Assembly: GCA_963969595.1 (NCBI GenBank) | Contig: OZ018416.1 | Location: 20,972,065 to 21,036,064, forward strand | DNA from: Neckera pumila | Lineage: Eukaryota; Streptophyta; Bryopsida; Hypnales; Neckeraceae | Direction: 5' to 3' | Length of the DNA stretch: 64,000 bases | Part shown: piece by piece, positions 22,801 through 35,043 of the stretch | How the letters are laid out: every line of letters begins with the position of its first letter | How positions within the stretch are numbered: position 1 is the stretch's first letter | Made by a program: the position numbers and the translations under genes | The notes under the pieces: model-generated | What the model was told of the DNA's origin: nothing | The model's input: only the letters and a program-made list of their open reading frames with translations | The model's database searches: none

Positions 22801-25800
22801 AAGAAGAGCATATGCTGAACCATCCTGAACAGAGCAATTCTTACGCGTGTCAATCCATTGAGAAACAGAGTTTTGTCAATGAAAGCAAAGAAAATACATC
22901 AATCATAAAAGGTGACCATAAAGAGCATAAGCAGCTTAACACGTTATTTGAATTTGTTCGTTAGCGCAAATTCCAATCTCCAGCCCTAGGTTCAAAGACT
23001 CACCCGAACATCAGAGGAAAAATTTGACACGGTCTTCTTATGGCCTGCTTTCTTCAAATGAAAATTCATCCACCGCAGCAATATTTTCTCCGCTGGCATG
23101 CTCCATAACTCCTCGAATTCCTGATACCATGCTCAAAATGCAAAACATCAACACTAATAAGCAGCTTAGTTCCACGTTAAATGCCGAAATTAAGTTGATG
23201 GTCTGAAATATAACGGTCGTGATAACGAGTTCCAAAGCATAGTAATTTGGACTGATTGAATGAAAACAGGTAGCATGCTAACCTCAGTTTCGTCCAGCAA
23301 CTCCGCAAGCTCTGGAGTGTGCTTCAGATTCACTGTCGACAGTAGTTGTATCTGATTGCACATAGACATAAACGGCTTAACCACTATTCCATAACACAGG
23401 CACCCCTCCAATATGACGGCTTTGTTAGAACACCCTAAACACAAAATCGTGACACAATAAGGACACTAAGCAATTGACGCCTACTCAACCCAACGGAAGA
23501 CTTATGTACAATGACTCATCAATGATCAATCACACAAAAATGCAGTAGTGACGTTTCCAACCAATCGCCCTCTGACGGACTTACAATGCAGGCGATCAAA
23601 GAGTAGCACATACCTTCACAATTTGACTGATGAGACCAAGCACCAAATGCGGCTGCACCCACCCACAGAATCGTCTGATGAGATTCGAGCACAAATTCAT
23701 AACAATAACAAGTACCACTATCGCTTAACGCAAAAATGATAACTTTAATACATCAATCCATAACATAGTAGTTCATTTCTCATTACCCTCCCAAAAGTCA
23801 AGTCTTCAGTGCCAATGTTGACCACAGAGCAACCAATAGCTTTGGCCGAGTTGAGAAAAAGAGTGTGATTCTCAATCCGCTCCCACGGGTTCAATTTCTC
23901 TTTCATGTTAATCGCTCTCTCATCGATTGTGCCAGCAACCGCCACGTTGACCAGTTTGCTGCACGATTAAGAAAAGACTGTCAGCAAATTCATAGGCGGT
24001 AAACAAATTTACTACATTTTCATTCCAGTGCCACAAAAATGTCCACTTCATGGCTAATAGTGACCTTTCTGAATTTGTGCACAGAAACAAAATCTCAACA
24101 ATTCTTTCACGTTACTTCCCTAGCAAATGAATTTCCCATATCAAGCAAATCTTGACAGAAGAGAACCCATTATAGAAGTGCGAGACCTTGACTCTCATGT
24201 CCTAACAATAGAAAACGAGTGCAATATAATATACGTAAATGGCTATTTCCCATTTGTATTCCAAGCAAAACACGTCCTGCTTCGTTTCAAAGCACGCAAG
24301 CGAAGTCTACGTACCAAAGAAGTATGCCATCCTTGATCAGGTCAAACAACTGATTTGTTGCCGAGTCAATAGGCAAAGCATGTTGAAGCGAAGCATCCTT
24401 CTCCAGGTACATGTTGATATGGTCCACGTACGCTTTCTTCTCAGAGTCACTGATAATATGGACCAAGGTGGTAGCTGTACTTGTCAAAAACGACGAATCT
24501 GCTTTTGCTGGACTCTGCCTGAACCCCCGTCCTGCCTTCCGCAACTCCAACTGCATCTGCATCCAAATAATGCAATGTCGGGTAAACAAAATCGCCACCA
24601 TCAAAAGCTTGGTCTCTGTTTCACAGGCTGAACTCTCAAAAATGAGTGCAAAAGTAAGTAAAAAGGAGCAGGGACCGAGAAATACTCGTAAAAAATCTTC
24701 GAAGTCAAGTCCGCCTTGTTTCTTCGCGTCATGCCTGGTAATAATCTCTTCCACCTCTTTAGTTGTCACAGTCTGGTTCGTCTTCACCACTTTCAATGCT
24801 GCGTGCAACTCGCTCACAGTAACCACTCCTGTCTTCCCGGTGTTCATTAGGTCGAACTGCGTGACAGAGAACGAGAAAACTGGATAAGAAAAAAGCGTTT
24901 TCCACATAAAGAGTATTCTTCCCACCGTTACATACATACGAGCACAACAACAGAATATGATTATCAAAAGGCTCCAAAATCAGTCCACAAGTCGATAAGA
25001 ACCAGGGTATGCTTAGGGCTGATAAGAAGCCGCTGATTTTCCAATGCGGCGGAGCTCACGCCGCGATGACATCACGACACCTCTTGATAAAGCATTGCCG
25101 GATGGAGTGCTAATCAAGAGACACTCAGTGATGTACCACAGGTGTACATTTCACGGGGTGGTGTGCCCCGAGCAGCAACTATCCCACATTTCCACCTTTA
25201 CCAGACAAGCAAACTGAAAATCTTCTTCGAGAAGAAGACAATGCCAGTATGATTTTCACGGATTCGGCCGCCCATTCGATACCCTATTCCAAGCAACCAA
25301 ATTTCCTATTCCAAGCAGTCAAGGATGCACGCAAAGGTTACTGATTTCTTCCATCAGTGCATCAAGAAAGACTCTATGGAATAGCATCAGATGTCGAAGC
25401 CCTAACTCAAAATTGTAAAACCTATCACCTCTTTCTCAATATCTCCATCCAAAGACACCCAATCTCTTTGAGAAATCATTTTCTGTCGCTTCCACACAGC
25501 CCCAAACCAAGTTTCCTCCCGCCCCTCCACTCAAAAATCCCTCCAGCATTGTAATTCTCATCGATTTCGCATCCACTTCTCCTCCAAATACACCTAATCC
25601 CTATATTCCTTCCCATGAAATCCACCATCGCAACCCAATAAAAGCAAAAAAGCTTTCCAACCACCTCGCAACCAACAGCAACCAACACCTCCACCCAGCT
25701 GCTGCTGATCACCCTTTCAATCGAAACCAACGCCACCAAACCTTCCAATCGCCTGAAATTCACGCAACCCAATCGAAAAAACACAACCATCACTCCAACC

Positions 25801-25964
25801 CAAATCCCCAATTTCCCCCAAACCAACCACAAACCCACCAAAGCCATCCTCCCCCCACCCAAATGACTCACATGGGTCTTGAGATACCGAAGCTCGCTCT
25901 GCGAATACGCCTTGCGCAGCGCCTCATCGTCCACGACCACCACGACCACGACGGACTCCTCCAT
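19859..25964 (-). CDS. FIM: Fimbrin/plastin actin-bundling protein
   Basis: Fimbrins cross-link actin filaments through two tandem actin-binding domains, each of two calponin-homology (CH) domains. Coding exons, 5' to 3': 25872-25964, 24686-24856, 24315-24556, 23787-23958, 23614-23652, 23283-23351, 23004-23120, 22613-22824, 21791-21952, 21237-21436, 20976-21127, 20767-20863, 20438-20529 and 19859-20041. These give 666 residues, the usual plant length. The N-terminus carries an EF-hand-like region (about residues 32-88). Four CH domains follow, with signatures such as [50 protein letters not shown] and [20 protein letters not shown]. The acceptor of exon 3 may lie 6 bp further in (24550), because CAG is doubled there. 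The first EF loop ([12 protein letters not shown]) lacks the usual acidic residues at positions 3 and 5, so calcium binding is doubtful, as for plant fimbrins generally. Residues 5-11 are a run of valines. Confidence 0.95.
22071..22440. mobile_element. Inverted-repeat element inside a fimbrin intron
   Basis: The left end TTAGGCCCCCAAGCACC and the complement of the right end (TAAGGCCCCGCCTGCACC) form imperfect inverted repeats. The 370-bp block lies entirely inside the intron between the exons at 22613-22824 and 21791-21952. I see no clear target duplication. GGCCCC-type ends occur in plant hAT-derived MITEs, but that assignment is only tentative. Confidence 0.55.
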
Positions 25965-26460
25965 GTCTCCCCCATTCCCCGCCATGAAGCGATCTCTCTC
26001 TCCAGCTGATCCCCTGTTTTCCCCCAAACCCAAGATCCGAATCGCTCCAAGCTCCAATCGGTTGTGGGTTGTTGCGCTCTCTCTACTCTGGTTTCGATCG
26101 GTTTCGATCGGTTTCGGTCGGTCGTTTGTTCTCTCGCTCTCATCCGCCACAACCCAAGCGTGATCGTAATGGCGCCATCGGTGGTTGAGAAGAAGCAAAC
26201 AGGAGGGTGGAAACTACTGTTGGAAAGGTTGTCGTGCAAGTGAGCGCGTGAACGGAAGAAGAATTTGTCAGCAGCTGGGATTTGTTTGTGTCCATGCGCC
26301 GGGACGACGAAAGAAGCGCCTGTGATGAGGGCCTCCCTGCTCGGCTTCTTCGACTTCGTCTCTGTCGCCGCAGTCTTCCGGACAGTTTGGCAGGACTGCC
26401 CAGTGGCCTGGCAAGGACAGAGCTGATTCAGGGCTAGAGGGGAAGGAGAAAACCCTTTTC
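25965..26460 (-). promoter_or_regulatory. Probable fimbrin 5' untranslated region and promoter
   Basis: Base composition shifts from AT-rich to GC-rich around 25.87-26.46 kb, including CT-rich tracts and repeats of GGTTTCGATC. This is typical of a transcription start region for the leftward fimbrin gene. No TATA box could be assigned with confidence. Confidence 0.45.
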
Positions 26461-28945
26461 ACACTTGGGCCACTGGTAGCCCGTTTTCACGCCTGGGGGG
26501 AGTCCCTTGAGCTCCGGAGTCCTTTCCTTGAATTTTGGCATATTTTGGCTCAGAGTAAACTTGTCAATAAAATACTTCTCCACAATAAAATATAGAGATT
26601 TGAATGTTCTCAAATTTGGCATGATTTTCAAATGTCATGTCAAGATTCACCTTACAAAACAAAATGTAAAAAGGTTTCTTCATACAAATTTTATGGCAAT
26701 TTAAAAAGCAATGAAGTCGAAATCTAATTTAAATTTCCTAAATAACCATTTAATGCACAATGTGTGGTTACTATGCAATTTTTGATCCCATCATGATTCC
26801 TAATCATGCAGATTCTAATCATCGTGTTGTGTGGTTATTGTACGGTCATTGGGATGTTGGTTGTTCAATTATTAACTTTGTTCAGTAGATGGTAGGTCTA
26901 TTGTATCTCTTTACAAATATATATTATTGTTCTCAATTTCATCAAACTTATCATACAAAAAGTATAAGGACACTTTATTTTAGGGTCCAATTGTTAGCCT
27001 AATTTCAAAATCATTGAAATCAACCAAGATCCATGCTTAGATTCTTAAATTAGGCCATCAATTGAATCTATAAGCTTTATATTAAAAGTTGGACTAAATT
27101 TCTTTAATATTACATTGTCGTTTGTATGGTGGTATTTTGGTGCCAAAAAATTGAACCTAAGTGCTAAAAATTAGGTGGACATGTATCCGACATTTGAGGC
27201 CTCTAGAAGACCATTTCAGTCCCGTTTCCAATGTTGACTTGATTATGTGAATAGCTGGTATGGGCTGTCAAAATTCTTTTGTATCCCAAATATCATTCTA
27301 AGAAAATAAATAATTAATTAATTAAATAAAAAATCCAAAAATGACATGGCATAGTCATGGCCACATCAGCCAGCAATTATCCTGCGTTCCTGCAGTTTGG
27401 GAATGCAAGATAACTTGCAGTCTTCTTGAGGCCTCAAATGTCTTCTAAAGTTTGATCCATTTTTTTTACATGGGTCCAATTTGAGTTGGCTCTAGGTTTA
27501 TAAATTAGGCTTGGTCTCTAATATAGAGTCATCTTAAAAGTTGAGCATTGGTTTGGATGAATGAGAAGTTTTGTTTTCAAAAAACTCCTCGGAATTCTTT
27601 GGTCATTGTCCCAAATTGAGACGTTGGAATACTAAGGGGTTAAATGTTTTTGGTTGAAAATCAAATTAGCCCACATAGCAACAATAGAAATCAGAGGAGT
27701 GAAGTATGGTAATGGGTTGTTGCAAGAATGACCTTCCGTTTTTGTTCCACTTTGGCCGTTTTCAGCCATTTCCTTTGGGAGTACTATAAAAATAGATAAA
27801 CATTTTTAAAAAACTATGAAAACTATGAGAAATGTATACACCTATAAGAAGAAGGTACCCTATGAAGGAAAAGGAAATAAAACTTCTCTAAATAGGAGAA
27901 CTAGAAAAGTGCAGAATCGCAAGAAAATACATACTTTGACATTTTAATTTGTAAAAAATAGGAAAAGTAATTTTGAAAAACATTGAAAAATTCCATTTGA
28001 TAAGACTTCATGGTGAAGAGATTTCACCAAAAAAATGATCCTAAAACCATCTTCAATGTTCAGAATTGCGTGCGCAAGGGAGCCTTCTTTGCATGGACCT
28101 AGAGGATATAAAATAAAATATTTTTTAATGCCCCTTGGTGGAATCGTGGCTTCCTACTATGGGAATAGACCATAGAAATTTCAGCTCCAAGTCATTAAAT
28201 TTGGGGACTCCTTGCGTAGTAAACCCCCCTAAAACTCAAAACGTGACATATTAGTTTAAATGATTTTTAAATATAAAATGATTTTTGAATTTTTTTGAAA
28301 AATATGAGATCTAATTAAACTCATAAGAAGATTCTTCAATAAAACTTTCAAGTTCATCCGAGTCATGCTTCAAAAGTTATTGCAAAATGAAGCTTTGACA
28401 CTGCGTTTGTGACAATGTTTCAGTTCTAGTTTTTCATGCAATCACCCTAATAGACACTAATTACAATTGAGCATAGTTGTTATTACTAAACAAAAAATAA
28501 ATGAAGGAAGGACTAGAAACCAGCACTAGGCTTTGATAAACTTTCATGTTTTGATTGTGTACATCTTTTGTAATCAATATCTATAAAAGAAAGTGACATT
28601 TGGAGGTCCAAATGTAGATGTCAGTGGTGAATATACCTAATGTGCACCCATACTCATCATTTCATAAGTGCGCTAAATGCAACACATATGTTTGGACAAT
28701 TTATTGGCTATTATGGATGAATTTGACCACAATATTTGATGAAGTGATGTGTCATTAAATTCATTCATTTCTAAACAAATAGTCACTTTTCAATTATATT
28801 TATGCACCTTTTTGTTTATATTCAACAGAGTTTCATCCGTAATTATTATTTGGAAAAATGAGAAAAAAAATTGGCAAAAAAATTGCTTCAAAAGGAAATA
28901 ATCATATTTGAAATGTCATTCAGCCCCACAGTGCCAAAGAAAAAG
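26461..28945. other. AT-rich intergenic region
   Basis: No coding frame is recognised apart from the small transposon at 27189-27442. The sequence ACTAAGGGGTTAA at about 27630-27642 resembles the right end of the TTAA-type elements, but I could not find a matching left end. Confidence 0.4.
27189..27442. mobile_element. MITE with GACATTTGAGGCCTC ends (family X, copy 1)
   Basis: A 254-bp stretch starts GACATTTGAGGCCTCTAGAAG and ends in its inverted complement with one difference. The interior contains an A-rich run, then ATGACATGGCATAGTCATGGC and GCGTTCCTGCAGTTTGGGAA. A related interior appears at 43.2 kb and 44.3 kb, so the three form one family with diverged ends. Confidence 0.7.
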
Positions 28946-28949
28946 GTCT

Positions 28950-29282
28950 AGCAAGGTAGGAGGTCCATAAAGCTTTTGGGTTCTAAAATTAAGCATCTTC
29001 TAACACAAAGGTACATTTTACTTTCTCATTGCACCAACAATGTACAAATAGCGTACATTTTAGGAAGTGGACACTTTCAAGGACAACTGCATTTCAATTT
29101 CAAAAATTCATAACTAACTCCACAAAGCTCTCAAAAATATGAAGCAACTTGGATTAGATGCCAATTTCATTTGTCTTTTAAGGAAAATTGCAAACACTGA
29201 AAAACATTTCAAGAAGTCTAACCTCCTCTAAGTAATTATCAACTCCTAATTGTCTGCTTTATAGACCTCCTACCTACTTCAG
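28950..29282. mobile_element. MITE with GTAGGAGGTC ends (family Y, copy 1)
   Basis: About 330 bp, starting GGTAGGAGGTCCATAAAGC and ending GCTTTATAGACCTCCTACC. The interior is non-coding and matches the second copy at 34727-35043 over its whole length, for example TTTCTCATTGCACC and GAAACAACTTGGATTAG versus GAAGCAACTTGGATTAG. Confidence 0.7.
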
Positions 29283-31862
29283 TCATGAAATCATGGTGTT
29301 TGTTTGGATTAGACAAAAATATATTTTTTCACACATAAGGAAGTTTTGACCACAGTGTGTGTTCACTAGCGTTCAGGATATTTTTGAGTTTTATCAGCCC
29401 TTTTCCTTTAAAACTCTCATGTTGTACCACTTTTTAAGTATATTGTCAAAAAAAATTCTCCATTTTTTACCAATTTTTTTCCAATGTTTTCAAATTGCAA
29501 CCTTTTTTTTTTCCAATTCCACCAGCTAATGATGGACTTCCTGGCAATTCTCCCCATCAAACATTGTGTGTGATCCCCCTTTTCACTCCTGTGAGTGTGG
29601 AAAAGTTTCTTGTTGGGAGGCCATGAAATTAGGGTGTGAATTTGGGGTAGACTGCCTTTCCTTACGTGGCAACAGAGGAGAGGAGGGACTATTAAAGAAA
29701 GAGCTCAGTCACGCCTTGATTGCAAACTCGGAATTGGGGTTGAGTAGTAACTTACCAGTAAACTGACACGGCAGTAGGGGTCTTTAGAAGAATTTACTGT
29801 TTTGACAGGGTCTGACGGGCCAACTGGAGCACGGGGTTGGGCTGGGTTTTGGGGGCCCAATAAATGAGCCCTTACCAATCATAACATTGTTTATTACCGG
29901 TACTGATGAGGTCGCAGGGGACCCTTTTGCATTCTTGAAAAGGAGACCCTACAGTGAACAAAATTGTCTTCTATGGCTCCTCAGTCAACCACAGTCCTTG
30001 AATTAAATAGGCCCTCTCAAGCATCCGGCAAAGGATGATATCTTCCGAGCATGGGTGAAGATCATTGCTTAGTTATACAATGTTATGATGGGATGGGGCT
30101 TTTTCTACAATGTGATAGTTTCGTGGGAAGGTTTGCGGTTTGGTTGGTGTATACCGTATAGGAAGCACCAAAGTCAATACCCTAGTGTTGAAAGAATTAT
30201 TTTTAGGACCTTTAGAGATTCAAGATCCTTCTAGAATAAGGTGGGATCATCTCACCCGGTGAGCAAATTTCTATGAGAAGCATTGTTGAGTGTTGGAAAG
30301 CTCTCGTTTTTCAATCATTGAAAGAGAATTTTGTAATAGAATTGGGGGAAACCCAAGAATGATATTTCATTAGAATATGCAAAAGTTACAAGAGGTTCGA
30401 TTTGGATGAGTAGATTTTTTAAAACTGTGTCATGTTTTTCAATGTTGACATGCACCTTGAAGAGAGTGCAACAAGCATTTATCTATTCTTTGGTTTTTGT
30501 AGGGCTTGGTTCTGGAAACATGCTCAAAATTGGATGAACCTACCTTACTGTTGTTGCTGCTGGCGAATTTTTGCCAACCTTTGTTTGGTTTTGCCTTCTA
30601 GTAGCATGATTTGTCAAAAAAACGCAAAGGATAAGTTGACAAAGAAGGGCTTCAATTTCTTGGCAAAAAATTTTGATTGGGAATAGTGCTTCAAGTGTTC
30701 ATTAGAAAGGAGGAGGTTCAAAAAATTTTACCTAAGAAAAAAAAGTGCAAGCATATTATTTATCATAGATGATCAAATTTAGAATCACAATCTATAAATG
30801 AAGTAGTCGGGGCAATACAATACAAAATTAACCACTTCAAATATAAGGTAAGCTTTTACTACTCTTTCCACGTTATAGATTCTTTTTAAAAAACAAAACG
30901 CACCCTGTGTAGAATGTTTCAAACACTTGGAGATTCCTATGAGATGGATGGGCTCTACAACTTTTCACAATGCTTGATGTTTTTTTTATAGGCTACAAAA
31001 TTTCTCTTGTTTTCATGTGCAATATTTTTCATCCATGGCATCTCTATTAAATGATATGATTTCAACAAAATTAGATCATTGGACTATGGACTCTTAAATT
31101 TCTCAAAATTTTGGATGTTCCTCATATTTAATTTAATATGAATAAAAGTGATCCACAGATGTGATATCATTATTAATCGTTGCATGAGCCTAGTAGAAGG
31201 GAAGTTGTAGTTTTGGAGCATTTGAGGCAAAATAAACTTAAGCTCAATAAAGACTGATACAAAAAAATCATTATGTAATGTTTCCTTTTTATTCCATATT
31301 GGCTTGAACTAGTCTAAACTTTGGACTAAAATTATAGAGCACTGAGAAGCTAAGCTAGTTACATTGCTGAAGAAAAGATAAAAATCTATTTTTTCTTGTA
31401 TTTGGATATGCTTCATTTGTTTTGTATAGTTCCTACAATAAGACCTCAAAATATCCATCATACACCCACTAGATGTTGTCTCTCTTTGGAGTTTAGGAAA
31501 GATAGATAATTAGGCAAAGTTGTTGCCTTGCCCTTGTGAAATGGATGATTTTATTTATTTTATTTGTATATATACAAATGTAAAAGCCAACAATAGGAAT
31601 TGAAATCATATTTTCTTGACAAAATATGAATTTATTATTAATTTTCATGAAGTGTCTTGTCTAAGTAGACCATTATGGTGTTGGGTCACTCACCATAATG
31701 ACCATGTTACTTGCCTAAAATGGTTACAAAAACTTCCTAAACAACCACTATTTATCACATTAAATTGCCATTATTATTATGGTATTACTTTCTAAAGGTA
31801 AAAGTTTCCATTTGGCACTAGAATGAACCTGTGTCTAAACTGATGGATTTTGTTAAACATTC
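29283..31862. other. AT-rich intergenic region, no gene recognised
   Basis: Open frames at 29566-29766 (66 codons) and 30432-30686 (84 codons) have no recognisable domain. The second lies in a stretch (about 30.0-30.7 kb) with longer frames broken by stops, which might be an old retroelement, but I cannot identify a motif. Confidence 0.35.
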
Positions 31863-31970
31863 AATGTAACAACTCGTGTTTTCATGTCAATAATGACGTC
31901 CAATGTAACATCTTCATATTACATTGGATGTCATTGTTGACATAAAAATACAATTGAGTTGTTACAATTA
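31863..31970. mobile_element. Near-perfect hairpin (foldback-like MITE)
   Basis: A 108-bp palindrome. The left arm runs GTAACAACTCG...TTCATGTCAATAATGACGTCC, and the right arm is its reverse complement with few changes, around a short loop near 31910-31918. One arm (TTGTAACAACCTGTGTTTTT and ATGTCAACAACATCC) recurs alone near 32690-32730, so this is a dispersed family. Confidence 0.75.
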
Positions 31971-32236
31971 CACCATAATGCTTGTCACTATTATTTCTTA
32001 TTTTCAGAAAAAGAAATCATATTATTCTAAGCATTCTTGTAATTTTATGATTTTCATAAAGATTTTTTTTTTAAACCATATAAATTTTTTTTCATTTTGA
32101 TTTTTTTTAACTGTAAAAAAACAAATTAAATTTTAAACATACATTACTTTATGTTAAAAATATGGATATTTTTAAAATTCAAATTTTCATGTAGAAATCT
32201 AATGAAGTTTGACTAAGCCCGGGTATAAAATAATCT

Positions 32237-32610
32237 TTAACCCCTAAAGTTCCTTGACTATGTTTTCACCAAAAAGTCTCCAAAACTGCCATTTTTATTG
32301 CAAGGATTTTTTTTTTCCTTCTACTAATTTCTGCCATATGTAACCATAGGATCTTGTATTAGGGTGGGCTAGGAGTACAAGGTATTTTTTTTTTTTAAAT
32401 TTTGACCGCGTGGATTGCAAGAAAATAGTGTTTAGGATGCCAAAAATACTATTTTCAATGCTTGAAAATTGCGGGCAGTTTCACTTTAGAAGGGCTAATT
32501 CACCCCCCAAAAGGTCCATGTTACTTGTGCTTCTTTGAATTCATTCTTCATGGTAAGTAATGTGCATGCTCTAAAAATCTCAAATTGTTTGAGATTGTAC
32601 AACACGTAAG
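32237..32610 (-). mobile_element. Truncated TTAA-type element in reverse orientation
   Basis: TTAA followed by CCCCTAAAGTTCCTTGACTA matches, in reverse complement, the right end of the copies at 45.9-49.3 kb. So do the blocks TCTCCAAAACTGCCATTT and TGTAACCATAGGATCTTGTA that follow. Similarity fades near 32610, where a second foldback structure begins, and the other end is not found. It is a broken, non-coding copy. Confidence 0.65.
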
Positions 32611-32985
32611 AAAAATATGAAATGTGCAAAGAAGTTTTGAGTTAAGGGTTAAAATCCAAAACAACCAAAGAGTTAAGGGTTAAAATGTAATTGTAACAAC
32701 CTGTGTTTTTATGTCAACAACATCCAAACTATTTGATTGTTTGAATTCAAATTATTGTGATTTTTTAACTTTAATTTATGAAAGAATTGTATAGTTATAT
32801 TAGATAGTAAGAATGAAGATAAGAATGAAAAAAAATACTTTTTAATATAAATTCAGAATTTGATTGTACAAAAGGAAAATATAAAGTATTAGATTATCTA
32901 GATTTAAATAAAGCTTGCAATTGCAAATATACTCTTTGGTTGTTTTGGATTTTAACCTTCAACCTTTGCACATTTTCATTTTTTT
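32611..32985. repeat. Long inverted repeat with arms of about 55 bp
   Basis: The left arm (about 32611-32673) contains TTAAAATCCAAAACAACC and AAAGAGT. The right arm (about 32931-32985) is its reverse complement, ACTCTTTGGTTGTTTTGGAT and so on, including the flanking TGTGCAAAG block. The spacer of about 260 bp includes a solo arm of the 31.9-kb hairpin family. It is probably a foldback element inserted into the TTAA-type element. Confidence 0.6.
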
Positions 32986-34726
32986 ACAATATACAATTTG
33001 CAAGACCAAATTGAACTTGGTTCCTAACGGGTTGTGCCTGTTTGCGTGAATCCAATACTTAAAGTCTATTTTTTTCCCTTGGAACCTTGAATATGTTCTC
33101 AAAAAAATATCTTTTATGTCTTTCAATTTAATAAATTTTTATTTATTTATTTTGGTAAGGGGTAGTGAGAATCGTTAGTATATCTTTAATTATAATTCCA
33201 AATTTAGGCAATAAACATTACAAAAAATATTGGTAGGACAATACAAGTAAAACTTAAATCCACCCATAGTAATTAACCAAATCACAACCTTGTTGGATTT
33301 GGTGGAATACTATCTATAGAAAATAAAAGCTCTTTATGTTGGATCCAAAGATATATGCCCCATTATAGGGGATATTTTTGAGTTTTACTAGCTATTTTCT
33401 TCCAATTCCCATACTAATTTTTTTTTTTCATATACCGAATCTGTTTTTCTCCCTCTATTTTTTACTCTAAATAGATATATATTTAAATTTTTTCATCAAT
33501 TTTTTTCCGATATTTTCAAATTGCAAATAGTTTTTTTCCTCCAATTATACTAACTAACAATGAATAACTAACGTTTTTCCCCTCAAAAGTCCGGAACATT
33601 GATCTGCACTAAGAGAGTATCTTTTTATTTTTACAATTGAAAATTCTTTACATTTATATAATTTGATGGTCCATAAAGTTGCCAACTACCCAATCCAACC
33701 TACTTCAAATTCATAGATCATTTATATTCCCCATGCCTTGTAAGGTGGGTACAACCCAAACCACACCATGCCTAAAACTACCATCATTACTCTGGATACA
33801 TCTCCAAAAACAATATATACGTACGTTGAAGAAAGGATTTTAGAATATCTATCGAAAAAACTCTAACCATTCATAACTTTTTGCAGATTGTATCCAAATG
33901 TCAAGTTCTTTATTGCATTGGAACCTCCTTTCACTTACCAACAAGAAAATATGAAAATTTGACTAGTATAATATAAGTACTAGGAACAATAGCAAAAAGT
34001 GGCAGTTTGGAGGGTACCTATCTAATGATTTATGATATTGTCCACCCCGGACATTTTCATACCACCTCGAACAAGATCTCAAATTGTATAATTTTCATCT
34101 AACTTTCATCCAATTTTCATCTACATTCATCCCGTTTCAATTTTAAAAAATCATATAAATGCCCTCATTGCAATAATAATGAAGTTTTATGTTTGCAACA
34201 CTAACTATAAATTCTAACACCAAATAGGAACAATGTTGTTGATGCTACCAATTCTAAATGTCAACATGAACATTCATTGTCATTTAAATTTCCAACAAAA
34301 ATCTAAATTAGGATGAAGATAGTTCATCCAACACTAAATCAATATCCAATATGAACTCTATTTGTCATTGAAATGATAATTAGAATGCATTATAGGGTAG
34401 GATAAATAACACTATAGATACTATAATACAAAATTTCATTATTAGTAAATGTAATCAAACCACAGAAATCCAACATTGAAGAGAGCTCACACTATTGAAA
34501 TTCTTGTATTAATTGAATGAACTTGTGTAACAGTAATAAGGACAAATAAGTGACATTTATGGTCTATTTTGTTCATTTATTTTGATTTTAGGTGACTTGT
34601 TTTCAATTCTATAGTGGCTTTTGGCCATTTTGGGCCTCTACAAAAGCGCTCCTTTGTAGGCAGAGTAATTTACAATGTTACAGAAATGAAGTGATTACAA
34701 ATTCAATAATTGCCTAATAAGATAGG
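32986..34726. other. AT-rich intergenic region
   Basis: No gene is seen. A part around 33.7-34.0 kb resembles sequence at 19.0 kb and 57.3 kb and is probably a dispersed repeat. Confidence 0.35.
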
Positions 34727-35043
34727 AGGTCCATAAAGTGCTTGGGCTCTAAATACATCTTCTAATGGAGAGGTATATTTAGCTTTCTCATTGCACCGGC
34801 AATGTACAAATGGTGTGCATTTCAAGAGGTGAATGCTTTTAGAGCCCAATCATGACCATTATATTTCAACTTCAAAAATTCACAACTAATTCTATTAAGC
34901 TCCAAACGATATGAAACAACTTGGATTAGGTGCCAATTCCTTTTGTCTTTGAAGGCAAATTTACTGGAAAATTATTTCAAGAAGTATAACCTTCCCAAAT
35001 TAATTATTAGACCTTAAATGAGCGCTTTATAGACCTCCTACCT
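34727..35043. mobile_element. MITE with GTAGGAGGTC ends (family Y, copy 2)
   Basis: Second copy of the family at 28950-29282. It starts ATAGGAGGTCCATAAAG and ends CTTTATAGACCTCCTACC, in the same orientation as copy 1, about 317 bp. No clear target duplication. Confidence 0.7.

Noticed and set aside
24411..24887. 158-codon plus-strand open frame
   Set aside because: It is the antisense shadow of two fimbrin exons.
25476..26198. 240-codon minus-strand open frame
   Set aside because: It runs through the first fimbrin exon region in another frame and into the intron. Its low-complexity W/G/V-rich composition is explained by the GC-rich leader, and the spliced fimbrin frame is better supported.
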